In this document: positions 8,485 through 16,856 of the stretch, in pieces
Layout: the number at the start of each line of letters is the position of its first letter
Position numbering within the stretch: position 1 is the stretch's first letter
Notes under the pieces: model-generated
The model's database searches: none
Told to the model about the DNA's origin: nothing
The model's input: only the letters and a program-made list of their open reading frames with translations
Made by a program: the position numbers and the translations under genes
Assembly (NCBI RefSeq): GCF_022952855.1
Contig: NZ_JALJDX010000185.1
Span: forward strand, 1 to 46,262
Reading direction: 5' to 3'
Length of the DNA stretch: 46,262 nucleotides
From: Pseudomonas sp. RGM2987
GTDB lineage: Bacteria; Pseudomonadota; Gammaproteobacteria; Pseudomonadales; Pseudomonadaceae

Positions 8485-9237
8485 CTACAACAGCGGCGCC
8501 AGATAGGCGCTCCAGGTTCGTACCGCCTCGGGGGTGCGCAGCAGGTCGTTGCGCACTTCGATCAGTACCGAGTCCAGGCCGCGTCCATCGCCGTGCACTG
8601 GAACCGTCATGTCGCTCAACGGGTTGATCTTGTAGGGCTGGTTGCCCGCCACCCGTAGCGAATGCCGTGCCAGCCCGTCGACGATGCGCTGGGCATAGCC
8701 CCGGGCCTCGCCGAACAGCACCCCGGCTTCCAGCGCCCGCGGTTGGCCGTAGAACACCGGGGTGAAACTGTGGATGCCCACCACCCGCACCGGGCGGTTA
8801 TCGGCCAGGCGGGCATCGATCAGCGCGCGCAGTCGATCATGGAAGGGGTGGAACAGGCACTGTTGGCGATATTCACGGGTGGCCGCGTTCAGGGACTGGT
8901 TACCGGGAATCTGGTAGATCTCGCTCTGGGGTGGAATGCTGTCGGGCACGTGCAGCGGGCGGTTGAGGTCGATCAACAGCCGTGAATAATTGGCCGAGAG
9001 CAAGGTCGCACCCAAGGTCTCGGACAGGCGTTCGGCCAGGACCAGGGCGCCAATGTCCCAGGCGATGTGTTCCCGGGACGCGGTCTCGTCCAGGCCCAGG
9101 TCGTTCAGCGCCGGGGGAATGAATCGGCTGGCATGCTCGCACACCAATAGCACCGGGTATTCGGAGTCTTCCCGGAGCAACCGGTAGGCCGGGCCGGCGT
9201 AGAGGCCCGCTTCGGCACTTTCAATAGATTCGCGCAT
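8485..9237 (-). CDS. N-formylglutamate amidohydrolase family protein
   Basis: A 250-aa member of the N-formylglutamate amidohydrolase (FGase) family, zinc hydrolases of formyl- or acyl-amino acids. Family landmarks are LLVCEHASRFIPPAL near the start, EHIAWDIGALVLAERLSE, YSRLLIDLNRPLH, GIHSFTPVFYGQPR and IEVRNDLL near the C terminus, with the expected histidines and acids. ATG 9237 is used; a GTG nine bases upstream is the alternative. The start overlaps the end of the small isochorismatase-like gene. Together with AruFG it could release or process an N-acyl amino acid; the actual substrate is unknown. Confidence 0.83.
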   Translation of the reverse strand: MRESIESAEAGLYAGPAYRLLREDSEYPVLLVCEHASRFIPPALNDLGLDETASREHIAWDIGALVLAERLSETLGATLLSANYSRLLIDLNRPLHVPDSIPPQSEIYQIPGNQSLNAATREYRQQCLFHPFHDRLRALIDARLADNRPVRVVGIHSFTPVFYGQPRALEAGVLFGEARGYAQRIVDGLARHSLRVAGNQPYKINPLSDMTVPVHGDGRGLDSVLIEVRNDLLRTPEAVRTWSAYLAPLL

Positions 9238-9562
9238 AGTGCTCACAACGCTCGGCAGGTGGCAGCGCCTGGGTCCAGGCCGGCTCCTGGGCCTTCAAGG
9301 CGAAATAGGTATCGAGTAGCGGGGCGGGCAGGGTTTCGCGCAGCGCGCCGCTGTTGCGCAGGCAATCCAGTGCCTGGGCCAGGGTCGTCGGAAGGACGAT
9401 AATGCCACGGGCGTGGCGTTGTGCTTCATCCAATTGGTCGGGTATTTCAGCCACATCCATCCGTGGGTCCAGCCAGGCGCGTTGCATGCCCACCAGCAGC
9501 AATGCCGTGTGGTCGCGGGGGAACGGCAGGTCCCGGGGCGAGTGGTGGGGGAGCGAGAACAT
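9221..9562 (-). CDS. Short, degenerate isochorismatase-like protein
   Basis: A 113-aa protein whose N-terminal part (HTALLLVGMQRAWLDP) resembles the first strand of the isochorismatase/cysteine hydrolase fold, normally ending in the catalytic Asp of D-M-Q. Here that residue is Gly (V-G-M-Q), and the chain is roughly half the usual length with no region matching the catalytic-cysteine motif. It is thus either a decayed hydrolase or a small non-catalytic protein. It starts two bases after the RpiR stop and overlaps the FGase-like gene, so it is part of the operon. Confidence 0.6.
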   Translation of the reverse strand: MFSLPHHSPRDLPFPRDHTALLLVGMQRAWLDPRMDVAEIPDQLDEAQRHARGIIVLPTTLAQALDCLRNSGALRETLPAPLLDTYFALKAQEPAWTQALPPAERCEHYARIY

Positions 9563-9564
9563 CC

Positions 9565-10419
9565 TTATTTTTCCTCCAGCAGGTGCGTGTTGAATGCCGT
9601 GCGCAAGGTGTCGATCCCTTCCAGGCGTTCAGCCAGGTCAGGGCACTGCAGGGTCAGGCAGGCGATCAGCGCCTCGACCTGGGCCAGGGCCGGAACCAGG
9701 CTGTCGAAGGCCGAGGCCGATTCCACCGGCGCGCTGATGATCAGGTCGGCCAGCTCCCGCAGGGGCGAGGCGTAGACGTCACTGAACAGCACGACCCGCG
9801 CATGGCGCTCTTTGGCTGCGTTGGCGACGCGCAGGGCCTGGGCCTGATAACGCCGATAATCGAAGATCAGCACCACGTCCTGGCGTTGCACGTCGAACAG
9901 CCGGTCGGGCAACTGGGCGTTGTCTTGCAAGGCAAAACAACCGGCGCGCAGCAGGCGCAGATGGTTTAGCAGATAGTGGGCGAGAAAGCTGCTGAAACGC
10001 CCACCAAAGCAATGCACTTGATGCCGTGCATCGAGCAGCCACTGCACCAGGATCCGCACATCCTCGGGTTGTGTCAGGGCCTGGGTGTCGAGCAGATTGC
10101 GTTGACTGGTCGCCAGGTATTGGTTCCAGGTATCGCCTTGCTGCGATCTGGCCCGTGGTCGCAACAGGGTGCGGGGCGAGCGCAGGCGATGATCCATGTC
10201 GCTGAGCAACGCGTCCTGGAACTCGGCATAGCCGCCAAAGCCGAGTTTTTTCACCAGCCGCACGATGGTCGGGTCGCTGACGCCGGCATGATCCGCCAGC
10301 CGTGACATCGGACCCAGGCCGTTGCGGGGATAGTGATCGAGCAGGGCGCGAACGACCTTGCGTTCCGACGGCGTCAAGTCGATGCCGGGATCGGTAATCA
10401 GGTCTCTGAGGGGCGGCAT
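9565..10419 (-). CDS. RpiR-family transcriptional regulator
   Basis: A 284-aa RpiR/MurR regulator. The N-terminal helix-turn-helix (about 1-77) includes LADHAGVSDPTIVRLVKKLGF. A SIS domain (about 125-255) is the ligand-binding part and in this family often senses phosphosugars, though amino-acid-related members exist. AAGGAG sits five bases before the ATG. It is the first gene of the operon down to aruG, so it probably controls its own operon. A run of TACAT/ATGTA half-sites 35-77 bp upstream of its start is a candidate operator. Confidence 0.87.
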   Translation of the reverse strand: MPPLRDLITDPGIDLTPSERKVVRALLDHYPRNGLGPMSRLADHAGVSDPTIVRLVKKLGFGGYAEFQDALLSDMDHRLRSPRTLLRPRARSQQGDTWNQYLATSQRNLLDTQALTQPEDVRILVQWLLDARHQVHCFGGRFSSFLAHYLLNHLRLLRAGCFALQDNAQLPDRLFDVQRQDVVLIFDYRRYQAQALRVANAAKERHARVVLFSDVYASPLRELADLIISAPVESASAFDSLVPALAQVEALIACLTLQCPDLAERLEGIDTLRTAFNTHLLEEK

Positions 10420-10447
10420 CCGTGCTCCTTGCCTGGATGGGTGTTGG

Positions 10448-10496
10448 ATTTCTTACATAACTCCTGAAAACAGTATTTATGTAGCTGATGCTACAT
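10448..10496. promoter_or_regulatory. Candidate RpiR operator region
   Basis: The perfect 7-bp dyad ATGTAGC-TGAT-GCTACAT (10479-10496) is preceded by TTACATAA (10453-10460), which pairs with TTATGTA (10477-10483). ATTTCTTACA at 10448-10457 recurs as its exact reverse complement at 10606-10615, closer to the divergent phosphatase gene. All lie in the divergent gap upstream of the RpiR gene. Assignment is from symmetry and position. Confidence 0.45.
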
Positions 10497-10709
10497 GTCC
10501 AGCGGTTTTTACCTTCCGTTTACGATGTTCGAAGATGGTGCGAAACCCTTGTAGGACTTGGCCTTGGTCGAATCGACCGGGTATGTCAGTCAGCGCTCAT
10601 ATCTGTGTAAGAAATAGCGCCTTTTTGTCTCGGTTATTTGATTTCGTATAAGGTGCTGTACAACTAAAAACGGCAACGTGCCCTGTTTCCCTTCGCTAGA
10701 GAGTCCCTT

Positions 10710-11273
10710 GTGCAAGCCACTCGCCTGACCCTGATCTGCCATGCCCGTACCGTCGCCCAGAAACAGGCACGTTTCGGCCTGGACGAACCGTTGGATGCCG
10801 ACTGGCTGGCCAAGCGAGCGGACAGCGACCATAGGTGCCGAGGCGTCGGGCAATGGCTGTGCGGCCCGGAGCTGCGCGCGCGCCAGAGCGCCGAGTGGTT
10901 CGGCGCCGAGCCCCAGGTGACCCCGGCCCTGGCCGATTGCGATTTCGGCCGTTGGCGTGGTTCCTGTGTCGATGATTTGCTCAAGACCGAGCCGCAGGCC
11001 GTGCAAACCTGGCTCGACGATCCGCAGGCGGCTCCCCATGGCGGAGAGTCCATTGCGCGCTTATGCCAGCGTGTCGATGAATGGATGGCAAGCCTGCAAG
11101 ACCGGCCGGGGCACGTGCTGGCCGTCACGCACCCCTTTGTGATCCGCGCGGCGCTGGTGACTGCCTTGGGTTGCCCGGCTGCAAGCTTCAACCGTATCGA
11201 CATAGAGCCGTTGTCCGCCGTCGAATTGCGTTTCAACGGCGTATGGCGCTTGCGCATCCAGGAGTCGTCATGA
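10710..11273 (+). CDS. Histidine phosphatase-like protein upstream of cobF
   Basis: A 187-aa histidine phosphatase (phosphoglycerate mutase-like) protein. The usual R-H-G signature is altered to C-H-A in LTLICHARTVAQ (His11 kept), with GGESIARLCQRVDEW and AVTHPFVIRAALVTALG providing the second histidine region. Loss of the signature arginine suggests reduced or different activity. It starts with GTG, since no ATG is in frame nearby, and overlaps cobF by four bases (ATGA). A CobC-like alpha-ribazole phosphatase role would fit the neighbour, but the changed motif argues against certainty. Confidence 0.8.
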   Translation: MQATRLTLICHARTVAQKQARFGLDEPLDADWLAKRADSDHRCRGVGQWLCGPELRARQSAEWFGAEPQVTPALADCDFGRWRGSCVDDLLKTEPQAVQTWLDDPQAAPHGGESIARLCQRVDEWMASLQDRPGHVLAVTHPFVIRAALVTALGCPAASFNRIDIEPLSAVELRFNGVWRLRIQESS

Positions 11274-12028
11274 AGAAATTGTCAGTCATCGGCATCGGCG
11301 CTGGCGATCCGGACCACCTGACGATCCAGGCGGTGAAGGCCCTGAACCGGGTGGATGTGTTCTTCCTCATGGACAAGGGGCCCGCCAAGCACACCCTGTT
11401 GGACCTGCGGCGGGAAATCTGTCGTCGCCATATCGTCGGTCGCACCTACCGTTTCGTCGAAGCCGACAGCCCCGAGCGCCAACGCGACGACACGGACTAC
11501 ACGGCCAGCGTCGAAGACCTGAACCGCGCGAAGCAGGCGACGTTCGAACGCTTGATCGACGAACAACTCTCGGACAGCCAGTGCGGCGGTTTCCTGGTGT
11601 GGGGCGACCCAGCGTTGTATGACAGCACCGTGCGTATCTTGCAGGCCATCCTTGACGCCGGTCGCTGCGCCTTTGAATTCGAGGTCATTCCCGGCATCAC
11701 CAGCCTCCAGGCCCTTGCGGCTCGACACAAGGTGCCGTTGAACGACATTGGCGGTTCTGTGCACATCACCACCGGACGCCGGCTGGCGGCGGGGCAGGTA
11801 GGCGATGCGTCCAGTGTGGCGGTGATGCTCGACGGCGAAGATGCCTATCGCCAGGTGAGCGATGCGGGTACGCAGGTTTATTGGGGCGCCTACGTGGGGA
11901 TGGCCGAGGAAATCCTCATCGCCGGCCGGCTGGGGGACGTGGCCGATGACATCGAGCGCACCCGCACGGCCGCGCGCCAGACCCATGGCTGGATCATGGA
12001 CAGTTATCTGCTGCGCAAGCCTCGATAG
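11270..12028 (+). CDS. cobF: Precorrin-6A synthase (deacetylating) CobF
   Basis: A 252-aa SAM-dependent methyltransferase of the tetrapyrrole methylase fold. CobF methylates C-1 of precorrin-5 with loss of acetate in aerobic cobalamin synthesis. The N-terminal VIGIGAGDPDHLTIQAVKAL and the SAM-site FLVWGDPALYDSTVRIL and EVIPGITSLQALAARH are clear. AGGAG lies five bases before the ATG, which overlaps the phosphatase stop. No other cobalamin genes are adjacent, so in this genome cobF is split from the main cob cluster or clusters. I saw no cobalamin riboswitch upstream. Confidence 0.93.
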   Translation: MKKLSVIGIGAGDPDHLTIQAVKALNRVDVFFLMDKGPAKHTLLDLRREICRRHIVGRTYRFVEADSPERQRDDTDYTASVEDLNRAKQATFERLIDEQLSDSQCGGFLVWGDPALYDSTVRILQAILDAGRCAFEFEVIPGITSLQALAARHKVPLNDIGGSVHITTGRRLAAGQVGDASSVAVMLDGEDAYRQVSDAGTQVYWGAYVGMAEEILIAGRLGDVADDIERTRTAARQTHGWIMDSYLLRKPR

Positions 12029-12042
12029 CCCAGGCGACTCTA

Positions 12043-12194
12043 CCTGTGGCGAGGGAGCTTGCTGTGGCGAGGGAGCTTGCTCCCGCTGGGTTGCGTAGCA
12101 ACCCCAATGTCCAGAGCCCCTATGCCTCTTAGTCTGATGCTGGAAATTCTCGCGCCTGCTTCGCAGCCGAGCGGGAGCAAGCTCCCTCGCCACA
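12043..12194. repeat. REP pair (second type) with internal duplication
   Basis: Inverted copies of the GTGGCGAGGGAGCTTGCTCC-type REP at 12046-12090 and 12171-12194, downstream of cobF and facing the end of ftrA. The left copy carries a perfect 18-bp tandem duplication, GTGGCGAGGGAGCTTGCT at 12046-12063 and 12064-12081. Confidence 0.88.
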
Positions 12195-12223
12195 CGGTGC
12201 GCATGCTTGAGTGTTTCATTTTT

Positions 12224-13183
12224 TCACCCCCGCCCAAACCGCTCCCGATACACCGACGGCGCCAACCCCACCACGCTGCGAAACGCTACGCGAAAGCTTT
12301 CCACCGAGCGGTAGCCGCACAACTGCGCGATGTTCTCGGTGTTGCTTTCAGTGCTTTCCAGCAACTCCCGGGCTCGGGCCAGGCGTTCATGTTGCAGCCA
12401 GGCCTTGGGCGACTGGCCGCAGGCCTGGGTGAAGTGCCGCAGGAAGGTCCGTTCGCTCATGGCCGCCTGGCTGGCCAGTTCGCGCACGCCGAGGGGTTGG
12501 TGCAAGCGCTCGCGGGCCCATTGCATCACGCTCGACAGATCGCTGCGTGGCGTGCGGCTGACCGGTGAGGGAATGAACTGTGCCTGGCCGCCCGTGCGCT
12601 GCGGTGACATCACCAACCGACGCGCCACGGTGTTGGCGACCTGGACGCCATAGTCCCGGGCCACCAGGTGCAGGCAGGCATCGATGCCGGCGGCGCTGCC
12701 GGCTGAGGTGATGACCTGTCCCGAATCGACGTACAACACGTCGGGGTCGACCCGCACATTGGGAAAGCTTTCAGCCAATTCGTCGGTGTAGCGCCAGTGA
12801 GTGGTGGCGCCCAGTCCATCCAGCAGCCCGGCGGCGGCCAGCACGAACGCTCCGGAACAGATCGACAGCAGTCGTGCGCCTCGGGCATGGGCCCGGCGCA
12901 GTGCCGCGAGCAAGGCTTCGGATGGAGGCTCGCTGCGGCTGCGCCAGCCTGGCACGACGATGGTCCGGGCGCTGTCGAGCAGTTCCATGCCGCCGTCTGC
13001 CAATACCCGGAAGCCCCCCATGGCGCGCATCGGACCGTCATCGACCGCGACGATCCGGTGCTCGTACCAGGGGAAATCGAACTCGGGCCGCTCCAGGCCG
13101 AAGATCTCGACGGCAACGCCGAATTCAAAGGTGCACAGACCGTCGTAGGCAAGGATCGCGACCAGACCGGGTGTAGGCTGCAT
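12224..13183 (-). CDS. ftrA: GlxA/FtrA-family AraC-type regulator
   Basis: A 319-aa regulator. An N-terminal DJ-1/PfpI-like domain (about 8-185; VAILAYDGLCTFEFG, LLSICSGAFVLAAAGLLDG, TSAGSAAGIDACLHL) is followed by a C-terminal AraC double helix-turn-helix (about 220-315; MSERTFLRHFTQACGQSP, IAQLCGYRSVESFRVAFR). This matches the protein annotated FtrA in Pseudomonas. ATG 13183 is preferred; a GTG six codons upstream has no ribosome binding site. It is divergent from the rhodanese gene at 13284, about 100 bp apart, a common arrangement, so the rhodanese is its likely target. Confidence 0.9.
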   Translation of the reverse strand: MQPTPGLVAILAYDGLCTFEFGVAVEIFGLERPEFDFPWYEHRIVAVDDGPMRAMGGFRVLADGGMELLDSARTIVVPGWRSRSEPPSEALLAALRRAHARGARLLSICSGAFVLAAAGLLDGLGATTHWRYTDELAESFPNVRVDPDVLYVDSGQVITSAGSAAGIDACLHLVARDYGVQVANTVARRLVMSPQRTGGQAQFIPSPVSRTPRSDLSSVMQWARERLHQPLGVRELASQAAMSERTFLRHFTQACGQSPKAWLQHERLARARELLESTESNTENIAQLCGYRSVESFRVAFRSVVGLAPSVYRERFGRG

Positions 13184-13283
13184 TTGGCGGAAAATTCCCA
13201 CAGAGTGTCTTGTGCGCCACTGTAGCGGTATGCAGCAGGCGGATAAAGTCTCTTCACGCCCTCATCTACCTGGAGTACCCACG

Positions 13284-13718
13284 ATGACCAGCCTGGTTCG
13301 CGAAGTGCCTGCTGCCCCCTCCGATATCGCCCTACAGCATTTCAGTGCACGTCTGACGTTTGAAACCGATTGTTCCGACGTTCACGCCAGCCAACAGGCC
13401 GACCAGGTCGATTTTGTGCTGGTGGATGTACGTGGCCCACTGGCCTACGAACGCGGGCATGTTCCCGGGGCGATCAACCTGCCGACCCGCACGCTCACGG
13501 CGCAAGCGCTGGCTGCCTATTCGCAAGGCACGCTGTTCGTGGTTTATTGCGCAGGGCCCCACTGCAACGGCGCGAACAAGGCAGCGGTGCGTCTGGCCAC
13601 GTTGGGGTATCCGGTCAAGGAAATGATTGGCGGCGTGATGGGTTGGCTCGACGAAGGCTTTCGCCTGACCGGCTCGGTGGAGCGGGTGACGGACCAGGCC
13701 ATCGGCTGCGAGTGCTGA
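13284..13718 (+). CDS. Rhodanese-like sulfurtransferase
   Basis: A 144-aa single-domain rhodanese. LVDVRGPLAYERGHVPGAINLP is the CH2A-type entry. The active-site loop Y-C-A-G-P-H-C-N-G gives catalytic Cys89 and a second cysteine, typical of the small rhodaneses next to FtrA/GlxA regulators. It probably carries sulfane sulfur in a thiol or detoxification reaction in the cytosol. GGAG nine bases before ATG 13284 fixes the start; the longer frame from 13212 has no support. A REP pair follows the stop. Confidence 0.88.
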   Translation: MTSLVREVPAAPSDIALQHFSARLTFETDCSDVHASQQADQVDFVLVDVRGPLAYERGHVPGAINLPTRTLTAQALAAYSQGTLFVVYCAGPHCNGANKAAVRLATLGYPVKEMIGGVMGWLDEGFRLTGSVERVTDQAIGCEC

Positions 13719-13733
13719 AGCCAGTCGCTTAAC

Positions 13734-13860
13734 CTGTGGCGAGGGAGCTTGCTCCCGCTGGGCTGCGCAGCAGCCCCTGGCCTTACCCGAGAATTTCAAG
13801 GGACCGCTTCGCGCTGGAGCGCCAGCCCGGTCCAGCGGGAGCAAGCTCCCTCGCCACGGG
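13734..13860. repeat. REP pair (second type)
   Basis: Inverted copies of the GTGGCGAGGGAGCTTGC REP at 13735-13762 and 13832-13858, separated by about 70 bases. They can form a long cruciform or a strong RNA hairpin after the rhodanese gene. The remaining 200 bases to the next gene are AT-rich and presumably hold the AotJ-like promoter. Confidence 0.88.
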
Positions 13861-14059
13861 AATCACTTGTGACAGGTCTTTCTTAAACACCCGCGATCGT
13901 GGGAAGACTTGATGTTTTTATAACTATTTGTCGCATAAACGCAATCCCCCTCCTGAGTGCCCCTCTAGACTCCCGGCCACTTCGGTGTTCGCTGACCGAA
14001 CGCTGCCTACGAATCTGCCCACAAACATCAATAGGAAACCTGCGCACTCAGGAGCAAAC

Positions 14060-14839
14060 ATGAAGAAGCTAGCAATATTCGGTGCCCTGGCACTGTCCGT
14101 ATTATCCCTGTCGGTCGTGGCGCAAGAAGCCAAGCCGATCCGCCTCGGGATCGAGGCTGGGTATCCACCTTTCTCGATGAAAACCCCCGACGGCAAGCTC
14201 ACCGGCTTTGACGTCGATATCGGCGACGCGCTCTGTGCGCAGATGAAGGTCAAGTGCACCTGGGTCGAGCAGGAGTTCGACGGCCTGATCCCGGCGCTGA
14301 AGGTGAAGAAAATCGACGCGATCCTGTCGTCCATGACCATCACCGACGACCGCAAGAAAAACGTCGATTTCACCATCAAGTACTACCACACCCCGGCGCG
14401 TTTCGTGATGAAGGAAGGCACCGACGTCAAGGATCCGCTGACCGAGCTCAAGGGCAAGAAAGTCGGTGTGCTGCGCGCCAGCACCCACGACCGTTTCGCC
14501 ACTGAGGTGCTGGTTCCGGCCGGCATCAATCTGGTGCGCTACAGCTCCCAGCAGGAAGCCAACCTGGACATGGTTGCCGGTCGCCTCGACGCGATGCTGG
14601 CCGACTCGGTCAATCTCGACGAGGGCTTCCTGAAGACCGACGCCGGCAAAGGTTTCGCGTTCGTCGGCCCGACCTATGAAGACGCTAAATACTTCGGTGG
14701 CGGCGCCGGCATTGCGGTGCGCAAGGGTGACAAGGCGCTGGCCGATCAATTCAGCGCGGCCATCACCGAGATCCGTGCCAACGGCGAGTACAAGAAGGTC
14801 CAGGACAAGTACTTCGCCTTCGACGTTTATGGGCATTAA
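14060..14839 (+). CDS. Periplasmic basic amino acid binding protein, AotJ-like
   Basis: A 259-aa substrate-binding protein of a polar amino acid ABC transporter. A signal peptide ([21 protein letters not shown]) is followed by [19 protein letters not shown] and DILSSM/TDDRKK-type motifs of the lysine/arginine/ornithine group. It closely follows P. aeruginosa AotJ as I recall it, including the FAFDVYGH end. AGGAG precedes ATG 14060. No permease or ATPase genes are adjacent, so it must share a transporter encoded elsewhere. A terminator follows directly. Confidence 0.9.
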   Translation: MKKLAIFGALALSVLSLSVVAQEAKPIRLGIEAGYPPFSMKTPDGKLTGFDVDIGDALCAQMKVKCTWVEQEFDGLIPALKVKKIDAILSSMTITDDRKKNVDFTIKYYHTPARFVMKEGTDVKDPLTELKGKKVGVLRASTHDRFATEVLVPAGINLVRYSSQQEANLDMVAGRLDAMLADSVNLDEGFLKTDAGKGFAFVGPTYEDAKYFGGGAGIAVRKGDKALADQFSAAITEIRANGEYKKVQDKYFAFDVYGH

Positions 14840-14852
14840 TCGCTAAAAACCG

Positions 14853-14889
14853 AGGTGGCCCGCCGTTGACCCGGTCGGCCACCTTTTTC
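14853..14889 (+). terminator. Rho-independent terminator after the AotJ-like gene
   Basis: AGGTGGCC (14853-14860) pairs exactly with GGCCACCT (14877-14884) and is followed by a T run. It separates the binding-protein gene from the deacylase downstream, so that gene is transcribed by readthrough or from its own promoter. Confidence 0.85.
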
Positions 14890-14948
14890 TTGGGCGATTG
14901 TTTTACCCTGCGCCAACGGTTTTTCCTCTTCGTCATTTGGAGATTTCA

Positions 14949-16060
14949 TGCAACGCATCGACCATACCTTGCCATGGAGTCATCTGGGCACCGAGCGCCG
15001 GCTCAGTGTGTTTCGTTACGGCCATGGCCCGCGCAAGGCCTACATCCAGGCCAGCCTGCACGCCGATGAATTGCCGGGCATGCGCACCGCCTGGGAGCTC
15101 AAGCGGCGGCTCAACGAGCTTGAGGCCCAGGGCCTGCTCAAGGGTGTGATCGAACTGGTGCCGGTGGCTAACCCCATCGGTCTGGACCAGCATCTGCAAG
15201 CCGCCCACATGGGACGTTTCGAGCTGGGCAGCGGCAAGAATTTCAACCGTGCCTTCGTCGAGCTCAGCGCGCCGGTGGCGCAACGCATCGGTGATCGCCT
15301 GGGTGACGACCCGGCGGCCAATATCACCCTGATCCGTCAGACCATGGCGCAGGTCCTCGACGATCTGCCGACACCACCGTCGCAACTCGAAGCGCTGCAT
15401 CGGCTGTTGCTGCGTCACGCTTGCGACGCCGATATCACCCTCGACCTGCATTGCGATTTCGAGGCGTCGATTCACTTGTACGCCTTGCCGCAGCACTGGC
15501 CGCAGTGGCGCACTTTGGCTGCGCGGTTGAAGGCCGGGGTGGCGTTGTTGTGCGAGGATTCCGGCGGCAGTTCGTTCGATGAGTCTTGCTCCACGCCCTG
15601 GTTGCGCCTGGCGAAGGCTTTTCCCGAAGCGGCGATCCCACTGGCCAACCTGGCCACCACGCTGGAGCTGGGCAGCATGGGCGACACCCGGGTGGAGCAG
15701 GCCCAGGCCAACTGTGAGGCGATTCTGGGGTTTCTCGCCGAACAGGGGTTCATCGCGGGCGACTGGGCGGCCGCGCCCGGCGAGTGCTGCGAAGGCTTGC
15801 CGTTCGAGGGCACTGAGTACCTGTTCGCGCCGCACCATGGCGTGGTGAGTTTCCTGCGCGAAGTCGGGGAATGGGTCGAGCGGGGCGAGCCGTTGTTCGA
15901 GGTGGTCGATCCGCTGAGCGACCGGGTCACCACGGTGCGAGCCGGCACCAGCGGCGTGCTGTTCGCAGTGGATCGCGGGCGCTATACCGAGCCGGGCATC
16001 TGGCAGGCGAAAGTCGCCGGGCGCGAACCGATTCGCAGCGGGAAATTGAGCAACGACTGA
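14949..16060 (+). CDS. Succinylglutamate desuccinylase/aspartoacylase family protein, AotO-like
   Basis: A 370-aa M14-like zinc deacylase. QASLHADELPGM gives the His-x-x-Glu metal pair, and ITLDLHCDFEAS supplies the next histidine. A C-terminal biotinyl/lipoyl-like beta region (about 285-350) completes the family layout. The size and type match AotO, the protein encoded inside the aotJQMOP arginine transport operon of P. aeruginosa; here it follows an AotJ-like gene with the permease and ATPase genes missing. GGAG precedes the ATG. It probably hydrolyses an N-acyl amino acid; no substrate is known for AotO itself. Confidence 0.87.
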
Positions 16061-16115
16061 TAAGTGCTGTCTACCTCGGGTTGCCGCGTGGCTATCGAAC
16101 GATGGAGAAAGATTG

Positions 16116-16832
16116 ATGTTTAGAGCGCTCGCCCTGTTCCTGCTGCTGGTCTCGTCCGGGTTGCAGGCCCAACCCGCATTGCACACCGACCTGCCGCTCA
16201 GCTACCTGGCCCAGGTCGATGAACAGGCCAAAGGCCGGCCGCTGGTGATCTTCCTGCACGGTTCTGGCAGCAACGAGCAGGACCTGTTCACCCTCAAGGA
16301 CGAATTGCCCCGGGATTACAACTATCTCTCGGTCCGCGCGCCGAAGACCATGGAGCCGGGGCATTACCAGTGGTTTGCCAAGGAGGGCGAGGGCGCCTAC
16401 GACGGCAATGGCGCCGACCTGAAAGCCAGCGGCCAGCTGCTGCGGGAATTCATCGAGAAAGCCCGGGCCAAATACTCGATCGACCCGGGCAAGGTGTACC
16501 TGGTGGGCTTCAGCCAGGGCGCGATGATGAGCTACGAAGTGGCACTGCGACACCCCGAGGCGGTGGGCGGTATTGCGGCGATGGGCGGGCGAGTGCTCTC
16601 AGTGCTGCGATCCGAACTGACCCCCGACGAGTCGCGACGGACACTGGCGGTGTTCATCGGCCATGGCACGGTGGACCCGATCATTCCCTATCGCGACGGC
16701 ACCGAGGCCGATTCCTTCCTGAAGACCCTGGCGCTGGAACCGGAATTCCACGCCTACCTGGGCCTTGGTCATAACATCAGTGCACAGGAAGTGCAGGACC
16801 TGCGGGCGTGGTTGGAGCGGCTCAATCCCTAG
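16116..16832 (+). CDS. Secreted phospholipase/carboxylesterase-like hydrolase
   Basis: A 238-aa alpha/beta hydrolase of the phospholipase/carboxylesterase family. A signal peptide ends near LQA (residue 18). The oxyanion-region FLHGSGSNEQDL, nucleophile elbow G-F-S-Q-G with Ser133, Asp187 in GHGTVDPIIP and His219 in LGLGHNIS form a complete triad. It probably acts as an esterase in the periplasm. ATG 16116 is used because GGAGAAA is correctly spaced from it, rather than the TTG at 16113. Confidence 0.87.
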   Translation: MFRALALFLLLVSSGLQAQPALHTDLPLSYLAQVDEQAKGRPLVIFLHGSGSNEQDLFTLKDELPRDYNYLSVRAPKTMEPGHYQWFAKEGEGAYDGNGADLKASGQLLREFIEKARAKYSIDPGKVYLVGFSQGAMMSYEVALRHPEAVGGIAAMGGRVLSVLRSELTPDESRRTLAVFIGHGTVDPIIPYRDGTEADSFLKTLALEPEFHAYLGLGHNISAQEVQDLRAWLERLNP

Positions 16833-16856
16833 CGGACCGGGCTGGGCGTGCCGACG

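Noticed and set aside
10420..10709. Cobalamin riboswitch upstream of the phosphatase-cobF operon
   Set aside because: I found neither the conserved B12-box core nor a matching stem layout in this gap.
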